A DNA stretch of 13,721 bases from Acidobacteriaceae bacterium (GCA_009781125.1 WQYS01000029.1:1-13721); one strand, 5' to 3'; positions 5,494 through 12,293 are shown, numbered from the stretch's first letter. Program-made: numbers and translations. The notes: generated from the letters alone by a model not told the origin.

Positions 5494-6495
5494 GTGAGAT
5501 ATCTTGTCCTTGTTGCGTTGTTCTTCTGTCTGTGCGGAGGCGCGCCGCTGTCCGCGCAGGATCGCTCGTCTCTGGAGATTCCGATACGATACGTCGACAG
5601 CCACGTCTACCTTGATCTGACCAGCGATCAGGCCGGTGAGCTTCACCTCTTTCTGGATACCGGAACCGACAGGTCTGTCGTCTCCGACGTGGCCGGCCAG
5701 AAGCTCGGGGTCGCGCCTCTGCCGCCGCGTTCGATCAGCCGGATTCGCTGCCTGTGGCATCGCTGCATCTCCTTTGAAGGCTATGGTTCCAAGCCTAAAA
5801 CGATGGAATTCAAGCGAGCTTCCATCCGGCTTCGCAGCGGCGGCAGCGAGGTCTACAACGGAAAGATCAACGTGATGAACATGAAGTTATTCTTTCCGTT
5901 TTCGGGCACGAGAATAGACGGCATGTTCGGGTGGGACATCTTCGAGAGGTGGTGCGTACGCCTCGATTACCAGCGCCGGACGATGACGATCACCGATCCG
6001 GGCCGATGTCCTTCTCTCGTCGGCGCCAATGCGGTTGCCCTGGATAGCAGATGGTCTCATCGCGGCGCCGTTGTTCTTACGAATATCGACTTCACCAATG
6101 GCCGCCGCGCCAAAGCCATGTTGAGACTCGACACGGGAAACAATAACTTCATCTTTCTCCGTCCGAAGTTCAGACAGGTTGCGGGCCTGGATCCGATCTC
6201 GCCGAGCAGCAATATACAGATGGGGCGGGGCGTCAACGGAGACTATCAATCCGACGTGGTGCAGCCAAAGCGGATTACCCTGACCGGAGCCGCCGGAAAT
6301 TCTTCGTTTACAAACAGCAGCATCGTGATCGGACGGCCCGGATCGATCTCCGGCGCGAACGCCTTTTTGCGGCTTGTGCGGCGGCTCGGACTGCAACGCG
6401 CCGCCGATGGCGAGATCGGAAACGGACTGCTGGAGAAGATGATCGTCACCTACGATCCGCTTAATCACAAAATCTACTTCGAGCCTCGGAATTGA
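5494..6495 (+). CDS. Exported two-repeat retropepsin-like aspartic protease homologue
   Basis: This 333-residue protein begins with a signal peptide (hydrophobic residues 3-19, likely cleavage after PLSA near 21), so it should act in or beyond the periplasm. Two copies of a retropepsin-like half are visible. Copy 1 has LHLFLDTGTDRSVVS at 50-64 and DGMFGWDIF at 142-150. Copy 2 has MLRLDTGNNNFIFL at 209-222 and EIGNGLLEKMIVTYD at 307-321. Each therefore carries the Asp-Thr-Gly catalytic triplet plus the hydrophobic-hydrophobic-Gly element that follows it in aspartic proteases, so one chain could form the whole bilobal active site. Family knowledge supports peptidase activity; the substrate is unknown. 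The start is a GTG at 5494; an in-frame stop at 5485-5487 excludes anything further upstream, and the ribosome binding site is weak. The last 35 bases overlap the converging XRE regulator gene. Confidence 0.8.
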   Translation: MRYLVLVALFFCLCGGAPLSAQDRSSLEIPIRYVDSHVYLDLTSDQAGELHLFLDTGTDRSVVSDVAGQKLGVAPLPPRSISRIRCLWHRCISFEGYGSKPKTMEFKRASIRLRSGGSEVYNGKINVMNMKLFFPFSGTRIDGMFGWDIFERWCVRLDYQRRTMTITDPGRCPSLVGANAVALDSRWSHRGAVVLTNIDFTNGRRAKAMLRLDTGNNNFIFLRPKFRQVAGLDPISPSSNIQMGRGVNGDYQSDVVQPKRITLTGAAGNSSFTNSSIVIGRPGSISGANAFLRLVRRLGLQRAADGEIGNGLLEKMIVTYDPLNHKIYFEPRN

Positions 6496-6718
6496 ATCCG
6501 AGCGGGTCTGCGGAATTTCCATCCCTGTCGCTATCGTCGAAGATGTCTTCGATCTTCAACTCGAAGACTCTGGCAATGGAGAACGCCAGCGGCAGGCTGG
6601 GATCGTACTTGCCGGTCTCAACGGCGTTGACCGTCTGCCGCGACACATGCAAATGCTGGGCCAGCTCCGCCTGCGACCAGATCCGCTCCGCTCTGAGCTC
6701 ACGCAGCCGGTTCTTCAC
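6461..6718 (-). CDS. XRE-family helix-turn-helix transcriptional regulator
   Basis: An 85-residue Cro/cI-type DNA-binding protein. The helix-turn-helix covers about residues 14-40 (WSQAELAQHL, then VSRQTVNAVETGKYDPSLPL), followed by FSIARVFELKIEDIF, the standard end of the fold. A polar tail of ~20 residues follows. It belongs to the very short regulators that begin (M/V)KNRLRELRAER and usually travel with a small membrane protein. I place the start at GTG 6718 because conserved homology begins exactly there, GAGG lies five bases upstream, and the GTG shares GTGA with the stop of the upstream membrane-protein gene: a classic translational-coupling overlap. A longer reading from 6784 would lie inside that gene and adds only unconserved residues. 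Its 3' end overlaps the converging protease-like gene by 35 bases. Confidence 0.9.
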   Translation of the reverse strand: MKNRLRELRAERIWSQAELAQHLHVSRQTVNAVETGKYDPSLPLAFSIARVFELKIEDIFDDSDRDGNSADPLGFNSEARSRFCD

Positions 6719-7140
6719 TTGTACCTCGCATACGACACAAACATCCCGGCAGTCCATAAGGCTGACATTACCGGCCACACCCATATCCCGCTCAGCCGTG
6801 GCAACCCGACAGCTTCCATCAAACCGTAAGCCGTCGTCAGCATCAAAGTGCCAATTACGGTATAGACAAAGCTGTCTACATATATCTTCTGCTGCATCTC
6901 GTCCATACTGCGGAAATAGTGCAGATTAGCCGACACCATGAGCGGCACCGTCAGTACAGGCAGCACAGCAATCACGTATCTCCATGGCGCGGCAGGATGA
7001 CCAAATTTTATCCACAACATCGCTGCCACAACCGAGAGCACGTAAACAGCAATCGCTACTGATACTTCACGTATTAGCCTGCGCACTGGCGGTCCCCAAT
7101 AGCCTTTCCAACAGCTTTCACGTGTACCAACATCTTTCAT
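6715..7140 (-). CDS. Four-helix membrane protein coupled to the XRE regulator
   Basis: This 141-residue protein has four likely transmembrane helices at about 25-45, 54-73, 92-112 and 118-137. Between helices 2 and 3 is a polar loop, RSMDEMQQKIYVDSF, that I recognise as the conserved feature of small membrane proteins found beside short XRE regulators; no biochemical function is known to me. A longer reading from ATG 7158 is in frame. The GGAGG at 7145-7149 sits four bases before ATG 7140 and decides for the shorter form. The stop TGA overlaps the regulator's GTG. The first gene of a two-gene unit, it may sense a membrane signal and modulate its partner, but that is speculation. Confidence 0.8.
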   Translation of the reverse strand: MKDVGTRESCWKGYWGPPVRRLIREVSVAIAVYVLSVVAAMLWIKFGHPAAPWRYVIAVLPVLTVPLMVSANLHYFRSMDEMQQKIYVDSFVYTVIGTLMLTTAYGLMEAVGLPRLSGIWVWPVMSALWTAGMFVSYARYK

Positions 7141-7165
7141 GTTTCCTCCGTACAACATCCTGATA

Positions 7166-7207
7166 TGTAAAGTATGCTTGATATGGGCTGCGTGTCAAGT
7201 ATGTTTG
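7166..7207 (-). promoter_or_regulatory. Pair of 15-bp direct repeats, probable operator of the XRE regulator
   Basis: Two copies of CAARCATACTTKACA (minus strand) occupy 7193-7207 and 7166-7180, identical at 13 of 15 positions and offset by 27 bp. The upstream copy contains part of the -35 and the downstream copy contains the -10, so a bound protein would block RNA polymerase. The obvious candidate is the XRE protein of the same operon acting on its own promoter. Binding is inferred from position and repetition only. Confidence 0.5.
7171..7198 (-). promoter_or_regulatory. Sigma-70-type promoter of the membrane protein-XRE operon
   Basis: Read on the minus strand, a perfect -35 TTGACA (7193-7198) is followed after 16 bases by CATACT (7171-7176), four of six matches to the -10 consensus. 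It lies about 30 bases upstream of the membrane-protein ATG at 7140, leaving room for the GGAGG ribosome binding site. This is one of the best promoter matches in the window. Confidence 0.6.
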
Positions 7208-7284
7208 TCATATTTATTTTTGTTCTTTGGATGGGAGTACAAAGGCCTGTTCACACAAACCTCTCCCTTTGTCGTCCCCCCTTT

Positions 7285-7323
7285 CCCTTGTCATTCCGTC
7301 GCTTCGCTCCGGAATGACAAGGG
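7285..7323. repeat. Perfect 14-bp palindrome, dispersed-repeat type
   Basis: CCCTTGTCATTCCG at 7285-7298 pairs perfectly with CGGAATGACAAGGG at 7310-7323 around an 11-base loop. The GTCATTCCG/CGGAATGAC core is of a kind dispersed in many bacterial genomes, and a decayed half-copy sits at 711-728. It lies 34 bases beyond the CoA-transferase B stop, so it could also stabilise or end that transcript, though no T-run follows on either strand. Confidence 0.6.
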
Positions 7324-7356
7324 TATGAGGTGCATGTCAAGCAGTGTTGACACACA

Positions 7357-8031
7357 CTAAGCTGCCATCAGCTTCAGTTCGGGCGAGACGATCAGTCTTG
7401 CCTCGGTGCGCCTTTGCACTTCGTCCGCTTCGAGGCCCTCGGCGATCTCGACCAGCACCAGGCCTTCGGGGGTGACGCGAATCCAGCCCAACTCGGTTAC
7501 GATGTCGTGAACCACCCTGACGCCGGTGAGCGGCAACGTGCATCGCTTCAGAATGCGCGATTCGCCGTCTTTGGTCTGGTGCTCCATGGCGACGATGACC
7601 CGCCGCGCGCCCGCGACCAGGTCCATGGCTCCGCCCATGCCCTTGACCATCCTGCCGGGAATCGTCCAGTTGGCCAGGCTTCCCTGCTCGTCGACCTGCA
7701 TAGCGCCGAGCACGCTCATATCCATGTGTCCGCCGCGAATCATGGCGAACGACTGGTCGCTCGCGAAGTACGAGCAGCCAGGCATCTCCGATACCACCTG
7801 CTTGCCTGCGTTGACGAGGTCGGGGTCGGCCAGCTCGTCGGGCGGAGGCGGACCGACGCCGAGCATCCCGTTCTCTGACTGGAAGATCACATCCATTCCA
7901 GCAGGCAGAAACGCCGTAATCATCGTCGGCAGCCCGATGCCGAGATTGACATAGAAACCGTCGTGCAGCTCGCGCGCGATTCGCCGGGCGATAAGTTCTT
8001 TCCCGCTTACCCGCAATTCATGCGTTCTCAT
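7357..8031 (-). CDS. scoB: 3-oxoacid CoA-transferase subunit B
   Basis: This 224-residue beta subunit of a family I CoA-transferase moves CoA between succinyl-CoA (or another donor) and a 3-oxoacid such as acetoacetate. The N-terminus has YVNLGIGLPT at 27-36 and the catalytic Glu53 in SENGMLGVG (52-60). Further on are PGCSYFASDQSFAMIRGGH and GAMDLV, both typical. The frame stays open upstream to 8112, but that extension lies in a dispersed repeat. GGGAGG at 8038-8043 lies six bases before ATG 8031, so the start is 8031. It pairs with subunit A at 8245-8949, from which it is separated by 213 bases occupied mainly by a structured repeat; such subunits are normally almost contiguous. Exact substrate cannot be read from sequence. 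Confidence 0.93.
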   Translation of the reverse strand: MRTHELRVSGKELIARRIARELHDGFYVNLGIGLPTMITAFLPAGMDVIFQSENGMLGVGPPPPDELADPDLVNAGKQVVSEMPGCSYFASDQSFAMIRGGHMDMSVLGAMQVDEQGSLANWTIPGRMVKGMGGAMDLVAGARRVIVAMEHQTKDGESRILKRCTLPLTGVRVVHDIVTELGWIRVTPEGLVLVEIAEGLEADEVQRRTEARLIVSPELKLMAA

Positions 8032-8054
8032 GCCGCGCCTCCCTTTGTGGCTAG

Positions 8055-8250
8055 CCATAACCTCTCGGGTGCCCCATCCTTCGTCCGCCAGAGCCGTTAC
8101 AGGGCATCCCATGTCTTCCTGGCGGACGAAGGGTGGGAAAGTATGAAGCTCAATCAGGCATGCTTCCCGGCCAGCACAGTGGCGAGTTGAACGATATGCA
8201 TTCCCACCCTTCGCAAAGACGCGAAGGATGGGGCACCCGAACGGTTATGG
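8055..8250. repeat. Structured dispersed repeat, copy A, between the CoA-transferase subunits
   Basis: Outer arms at 8055-8083 and 8222-8250 are inverted copies matching at 27 of 29 positions and include GGGTGCCCC/GGGGCACCC. Nested inside are a perfect 14-bp stem (CCTTCGTCCGCCAG at 8078-8091 with 8119-8132) and an 11-of-12 stem (CCCACCCTTCGC at 8203-8214 with 8221-8232). GGGTGGGA at 8131-8138 can also pair with TCCCACCC at 8202-8209, so alternative folds exist. The right arm covers the last codon and stop of subunit A. There is no coding content. It shares termini with the elements at 8991-9034 and 12294-12411. Confidence 0.75.
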
Positions 8251-8949
8251 CCGATTATGCATTTTTAGGTACTCCGCTTCGATCGGTTTACGGTAGCTCT
8301 CACCCACGACCACGCGGTCTACATAGATTCCTGGCGTCACGATTTGATCCGGGTCCAGCTCGCCGGGCTCGGCCAGCTCTTCTACCTCGGCGATGGTGAT
8401 CTTTGCTGCCGTCGCCATGGCCGGATTGAAGTTTCGCGCCGTCTTGCGATAGACGAGGTTTCCCAGCCGGTCGGCCCGCCACGCCTTCACCAGCGCGAAG
8501 TCCGCGCTGAGAGCCGTCTCCAGCACGTATGTGCGGTTGCCGAACTGGCGGGTTTCTTTGCCCTCGGCCACAACCGTGCCCACTCCTGCCGGACTGTAGA
8601 AGGCCGGAATCCCCGCTCCGGCTGCGCGAATCCGTTCGGCCAGTGTTCCCTGCGGGATTAGGTTGAGTCTCAGTTCGCCGCCGAGCACCTTCTGTTCGAG
8701 CAGGCGGTTTTCGCCCACATAGGAGCCGGTGTGCGAGGCGATCAGGCCGGCTTCGAGCATCAGCCCCATGCCGAATCCGTCCACGCCCATGTTGTTGGAG
8801 ATGGTGTGCAGGCCGGTGACTCCGCGCCGCACCAGCGCTGCGATCAGGTTCTCCGGAATGCCGCACAGCCCGAAGCCGCCCAGCATCACCGTCGATCCGC
8901 TTGCGATATCCGCCATGGCGGCGTCCGCCGACTGCATGATCTTGTTCAT
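8245..8949 (-). CDS. scoA: 3-oxoacid CoA-transferase subunit A
   Basis: This 234-residue alpha subunit is the partner of subunit B. Its recognisable elements are the glycine-rich GGFGLCGIPENLI at residues 24-36, HTISNNMGVDGFG shortly after, GTLAERIRAAGAGIPAF mid-protein (the oxyanion/CoA-binding region), and FGNRTYVLE, all characteristic of ScoA/AtoD-type subunits. The start ATG 8949 fits the family N-terminus but lacks a clear Shine-Dalgarno sequence. The last residues (EYLKMHNRP) do not resemble the usual end of the family. The final codon and stop lie in an arm of the repeat at 8055-8250, so the C-terminus may have been rewritten when that element arrived. The 5' spacer carries a second repeat copy 41 bases upstream of the ATG. 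Confidence 0.93.
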   Translation of the reverse strand: MNKIMQSADAAMADIASGSTVMLGGFGLCGIPENLIAALVRRGVTGLHTISNNMGVDGFGMGLMLEAGLIASHTGSYVGENRLLEQKVLGGELRLNLIPQGTLAERIRAAGAGIPAFYSPAGVGTVVAEGKETRQFGNRTYVLETALSADFALVKAWRADRLGNLVYRKTARNFNPAMATAAKITIAEVEELAEPGELDPDQIVTPGIYVDRVVVGESYRKPIEAEYLKMHNRP

Positions 8950-8990
8950 CTGCGCCCATGACTAAGATGCCGTAGGGCTCAAACGCGGAA

Positions 8991-9034
8991 CCCCACCCAT
9001 GCCGCGATAAGACCGCATCATGAGTGGGGCACCC
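8991..9034. repeat. Structured dispersed repeat, copy B
   Basis: CCCCACCCATG at 8991-9001 pairs with CATGAGTGGGG at 9019-9029 at 10 of 11 positions, and the element ends in GGGGCACCC (9026-9034). Its internal sequence ATGCCGCGATAAGACCGC is close to the second half of copy C (ATGCCACGATAAAAGTCGCC). It fills most of the spacer between subunit A of the CoA-transferase and galM, which are both on the minus strand. Confidence 0.65.
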
Positions 9035-9070
9035 AAATTACTCAAACCATCCGGATTTACAACTGCAGCG

Positions 9071-10159
9071 CTACTTATCTGTGGTGAAGGTAAACGTCGT
9101 GGTGCTCTGCCGGGTCTCGCCGGGCCGCAGCATAGTCGACGGGAACGACGGCTGGTTCGGCGAGTTGGGGTAGTGCTGCGTCTCCAGGGCCAGGCCAGCG
9201 TTCTTCTCCGGCAGGTAGTAGCCGGTGTAGAACTGCATGCCGGGTTCGGTGGTCGTCACCGTCAGCACGCGCCCGGTGCGGGGATCGCGGACGATGGCCG
9301 CCACCTTCTCCTCGCCGTTCTTTCCGCGCAGAACATAGTTATGGACGTATGCTCCCACCTTGTCCTCGCCGTTCTCTCCGTGCAGAACGTAGTTATGGTC
9401 GTAGCCGCTGCCGAGCTTCAACTGATCGAAGTCGTCGCCGATGCGCTTGCCGACCGCCGTCGCCTGGCGAAAGTCCATCGGAGTGCCTTCGACCGGAGCC
9501 TGCTCTCCGGTGGGGATCAGCCCCTCGCCTATGGGCGTGTACTTGTCGGCCAGGATCGTCACCTCTTCGTCGAGGATGGTTCCCGAGCCCGCGCCGCCAA
9601 GATTGAAGTAGGCATGGTTGGTCAGGTTGACCACCGTCGGCTTGTCCGTGGTTGAGGTGTAGTCGATGCGCAGAGCACTGCCGCTGAGCGTGTAGCGCAC
9701 CTGCACTGTCAGCGTGCCCGGATAGCCCTGATCGCCGTCCTTGCTGACCAGCGACATCTCAACGCCGCCCGGAACCTCGCGCGCCGTCCACACCAGGTGG
9801 CTGAAGCCAATGATGCCGCCATGCAGCGAGTTCTCGCCGTCATTCTTTGGGAGCTGGAAGGTCTCGCCGTCGATGGAAAACTGTGCCTTTGCGATGCGGT
9901 TGGCGTAGCGTCCGGCAATGGCGCCGAGGTAGCAGGTCTCCTCCAGGTATTCAGCCAGCGAGCTGCATCCCAGCACCACGTTGTCCACTTTGCCGTTGCG
10001 GTCAGCCGTCCGGATGGAGACGATCCTCGCACCGTAGGTCGTAATGCGAGCCTCGACGGCATCGCTCTTCAGGGTGTAGATTTCAACCGGCGTGCCGTCG
10101 GGCATCTTGCCGTAGGGCGCTTTACTTACCGAACAATTTGCTGCTGCTTCTGTTGTCAT
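9071..10159 (-). CDS. galM: Aldose 1-epimerase (mutarotase)
   Basis: This 362-residue enzyme interconverts alpha and beta anomers of aldoses such as galactose and glucose. The active-site set is complete: NRIA at 87-90, His113 in NSLHGG, His182 in NLTNHAYFNL (catalytic acid), Asp254 in SGYDHNYVL, and Glu326 in LALETQ (catalytic base), followed by HYPNSPNQPSFP. No signal peptide is seen, so it should be cytosolic. Residues 255-272 and 273-290 are an in-frame tandem duplication (HNYVLHGENGEDKVGAYV, then HNYVLRGKNGEEKVAAIV), placed right after Asp254. Removing one copy gives the usual family spacing. Start ATG 10159 has a poor ribosome binding site. No other galactose genes are adjacent; the divergent neighbour is an exported SGNH esterase. 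Confidence 0.95.
   Translation of the reverse strand: MTTEAAANCSVSKAPYGKMPDGTPVEIYTLKSDAVEARITTYGARIVSIRTADRNGKVDNVVLGCSSLAEYLEETCYLGAIAGRYANRIAKAQFSIDGETFQLPKNDGENSLHGGIIGFSHLVWTAREVPGGVEMSLVSKDGDQGYPGTLTVQVRYTLSGSALRIDYTSTTDKPTVVNLTNHAYFNLGGAGSGTILDEEVTILADKYTPIGEGLIPTGEQAPVEGTPMDFRQATAVGKRIGDDFDQLKLGSGYDHNYVLHGENGEDKVGAYVHNYVLRGKNGEEKVAAIVRDPRTGRVLTVTTTEPGMQFYTGYYLPEKNAGLALETQHYPNSPNQPSFPSTMLRPGETRQSTTTFTFTTDK
9290..9397 (-). repeat. 54-bp tandem duplication inside galM
   Basis: Bases 9344-9397 and 9290-9343 are consecutive 54-base units agreeing at 45 positions by hand count, keeping frame and coding 18 residues each. The substitutions are spread out, and 12 of 18 residues remain identical, so the duplication is not brand new. 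Confidence 0.85.
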
Positions 10160-10316
10160 GGATAGCAGGATAACCCTATTGCCGCCTCAGCGTCATCCCT
10201 TTCTTTCCTCTGCGCAGTTCTGACTGGACAGAATTTCACTTACGCAGAATTTTCCCGGATCGCCGCCGCCGTCACGCTACCATAACAGCATCACTTCGAT
10301 TCACGCGAGGGAGCCA
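10160..10316. promoter_or_regulatory. Divergent spacer between galM and the SGNH esterase
   Basis: This 157-base spacer must hold the promoters of both divergent genes. CAGAATTT occurs twice (10229-10236 and 10245-10252), 16 bases apart, and TTCTG at 10218-10222 is inverted as CAGAA at 10229-10233. These may be a regulator site, but no convincing -35/-10 pair could be assigned. A clear GAGGGAG ribosome binding site precedes the plus-strand gene. Confidence 0.3.
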
Positions 10317-11549
10317 ATGAATCTCCGCAGCAGAACACTGGGTCTATTGTTGCTGGCCTGTGCCTTTCTCCCGATGGCCTCGGCCTCAGCCGCTCTCAAC
10401 AGCCACTGGGTCGGCACCTGGGCTGCTGCTCCGGTCGGCGTCAAGAACGCCGACGGAAAGTTTGGAGCTGCCGACACCACCTTTCGCCAGATTGTTCACC
10501 TCTCGCTGGGCGGCTCGACCGCGCGCATCATCCTCACGAACGAGCTGGGCCTCGATCCGCTGACCATCGGCGCGGCTACGGCGGCGCTCAGCACTGGCGG
10601 CAGCAGCATCGATCCGGCCACCGCAGCCGCAATCACCTTCAGCGGACACCCTTCGATCACCCTTCCGCCGGGAGCGCGCGTGATCAGCGACCCCATCAGC
10701 CTGAAGCTGCCCGCCTCTGCCGATCTCGCCGTCAGCCTCTTCGTTCCGGCGCAGCCGATGCGCCAGGTCACGCGGCATACCTTCGCCATCCAGACCAGCT
10801 ACCAGGCCCCGGGCAACGCCGTCGGTGAAAAGACGCTCGCCAACGCCGAGGCCATTGCCTCATGGCTGTTTCTCAGGGGAGTAGACGTGCTCGCCGACGG
10901 CAAGGCCGCCGCCATCGCCGCCTTCGGCGACAGTATCACCGACGGGGCCAACAGCACGCAGAACGCCAACGCCCGCTGGCCCGACGAGCTGGCGCGCCGC
11001 CTGCAAGCCGGCAAGAAGACGGCTCATCTCGGCGTCATCAACGAAGCCATTGGTGGCAATCGCATCCTGCGCGACGGCTTTTATGACGACTATGGAGCCA
11101 ACGCGCTGGCGCGGTTCAACCGCGACGTGCTGGCGCAAGCCGGCGTGAGATACGTCATCCTGCTGGAAGGCATTAACGACATCGGCCTGTCCAAATCGGC
11201 AACGGACCCGCGCGACAAGGTGACCGCCGACGAGCTGATCGCGGCCATCACTCAGCTTGCCATCTGCGCGCACACCCATGGCATCAGGATTTACGGAGCT
11301 ACTCTGATTCCGTACGCTGGCGCGGAATATGCTTCGCCGTCAGGCGAGCAGATGCGCCAGGCCATCAATCAATGGATTCGCACCACCAGCGTGCTGGACG
11401 GCTTCATCGACTTCGACAAGGCCACCCGCGACCCGGCCCGCCCGGAGGCGCTCTCTCCGGCAAACGATAGCGGCGACCATCTCCACCCCAGCGACGCAGG
11501 CTATAAGGCGATGGGCGACGCCATCGACCTCAACCTCTTCACCAGGTAA
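10317..11549 (+). CDS. Exported SGNH/GDSL-family hydrolase (XynE-like esterase)
   Basis: A 410-residue secreted esterase. A signal peptide covers about residues 1-26 (RSRTLGLLLLACAFLPMASASA). Residues ~28-190 form a beta-rich N-terminal region typical of the XynE-like branch (HWVGTWAAAP, TARIILTNELG, GVDVLADG). The SGNH catalytic domain follows with all four blocks: Ser206 in AFGDSITDG, Gly247-Asn248 in NEAIGGNRI, Asn287 in LLEGINDIG, and Asp387/His390 in GDHLHPSDAGY. Relatives remove acetyl or other acyl groups from plant polysaccharides; the precise substrate is inferred only from family resemblance. The start ATG 10317 has a strong GAGGGAG three bases upstream. It is divergent from galM and 59 bases ahead of trpF, and fits an organism that feeds on plant polymers. 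Confidence 0.9.
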   Translation: MNLRSRTLGLLLLACAFLPMASASAALNSHWVGTWAAAPVGVKNADGKFGAADTTFRQIVHLSLGGSTARIILTNELGLDPLTIGAATAALSTGGSSIDPATAAAITFSGHPSITLPPGARVISDPISLKLPASADLAVSLFVPAQPMRQVTRHTFAIQTSYQAPGNAVGEKTLANAEAIASWLFLRGVDVLADGKAAAIAAFGDSITDGANSTQNANARWPDELARRLQAGKKTAHLGVINEAIGGNRILRDGFYDDYGANALARFNRDVLAQAGVRYVILLEGINDIGLSKSATDPRDKVTADELIAAITQLAICAHTHGIRIYGATLIPYAGAEYASPSGEQMRQAINQWIRTTSVLDGFIDFDKATRDPARPEALSPANDSGDHLHPSDAGYKAMGDAIDLNLFTR

Positions 11550-11608
11550 GAGGCACTCAACTCTACGGCAGCGATCAAAATGCTCTAACATTTAGCCTGG
11601 ACCGTTCT

Positions 11609-12283
11609 ATGTGGATCAAGATCTGCGCCAACACCACGCTTGAGGACGCTCAGTTAGCGGCGAACCTGGGCGCCGATGCCGTGGGCTTCGTCTTTGCTCC
11701 CAGTCCGCGCCGCGTAACTGCGGAGCAGGCAGCCCGCATCACGCCCCATCTGCCCGGCTCCATCGAGCGCGTTGGAGTCTTCCTTGGCCACAGCGAAGAT
11801 GAGATCGTCCAGACCGTTGAACAAGTGGGGCTGACGGCAGTGCAACTCCATGGAGGTTACGCGGATGCGGCAAGTCTTCCCGAACGGTTGCGGTCTCGCC
11901 TGGGCGCGGGCGTGCGGTTGATTCAGGCCATTCACTGGGTGATGGAACCAGGCCGCAACACTGCCGCCGCAGTGAGCGAGCAGCTTCACGGTATCGCAGA
12001 GGTGGGCATCATCGATTGCGTGCTGGTGGATTCACGAGTTGGCGCCGTGCCCGGCGGAACCGGAGTCTCCTTCGACTGGGAGGCGGCACGCAAAGTCTTC
12101 TCCGCCGATTACGGCAAGCTGAAGCTGATCGTTGCCGGAGGTCTCCGTCCGGAGAACGTAGCCGAGGCAATCCGGACGCTCTCGCCCTGGGGTATCGATG
12201 CCGCCAGCGGAGTCGAGGCCGCACCGGGGCGCAAGAGTCCGGAGAAGCTCTCCGCGTTTCTCAGAAACGCGCGGCAGGTGTAG
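11609..12283 (+). CDS. trpF: Phosphoribosylanthranilate isomerase
   Basis: This 224-residue (beta/alpha)8 enzyme of tryptophan synthesis converts N-(5-phosphoribosyl)anthranilate to CdRP. Catalytic Cys6 is in WIKICANTT and catalytic Asp141 in VLVDS. Phosphate-binding residues are seen in GGTG (149-152), IVAGGLRPENV (174-184) and DAASGVE (198-204). Usual relatives read KICG at the first site and DVSSGVE at the last, so CAN and DAAS are mild departures. The start ATG 11609 has no strong Shine-Dalgarno sequence. No other trp gene is in the window, so it appears detached from a trp operon, sitting between an esterase and a repeat element. Confidence 0.95.
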   Translation: MWIKICANTTLEDAQLAANLGADAVGFVFAPSPRRVTAEQAARITPHLPGSIERVGVFLGHSEDEIVQTVEQVGLTAVQLHGGYADAASLPERLRSRLGAGVRLIQAIHWVMEPGRNTAAAVSEQLHGIAEVGIIDCVLVDSRVGAVPGGTGVSFDWEAARKVFSADYGKLKLIVAGGLRPENVAEAIRTLSPWGIDAASGVEAAPGRKSPEKLSAFLRNARQV

Positions 12284-12293
12284 TTCAAGTTTT

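Noticed and set aside
6719..6784. Extended N-terminus of the XRE regulator from 6784
   Set aside because: These codons overlap the membrane-protein gene in another frame and resemble nothing conserved; the coupled GTG at 6718 fits better.
7141..7158. Upstream ATG at 7158 for the membrane protein
   Set aside because: The six extra codons contain the GGAGG ribosome binding site that serves ATG 7140.
8032..8112. Longer start for CoA-transferase subunit B at 8112
   Set aside because: The extra 27 residues come from the repeat element, and a well-placed GGGAGG favours ATG 8031, where family homology begins.
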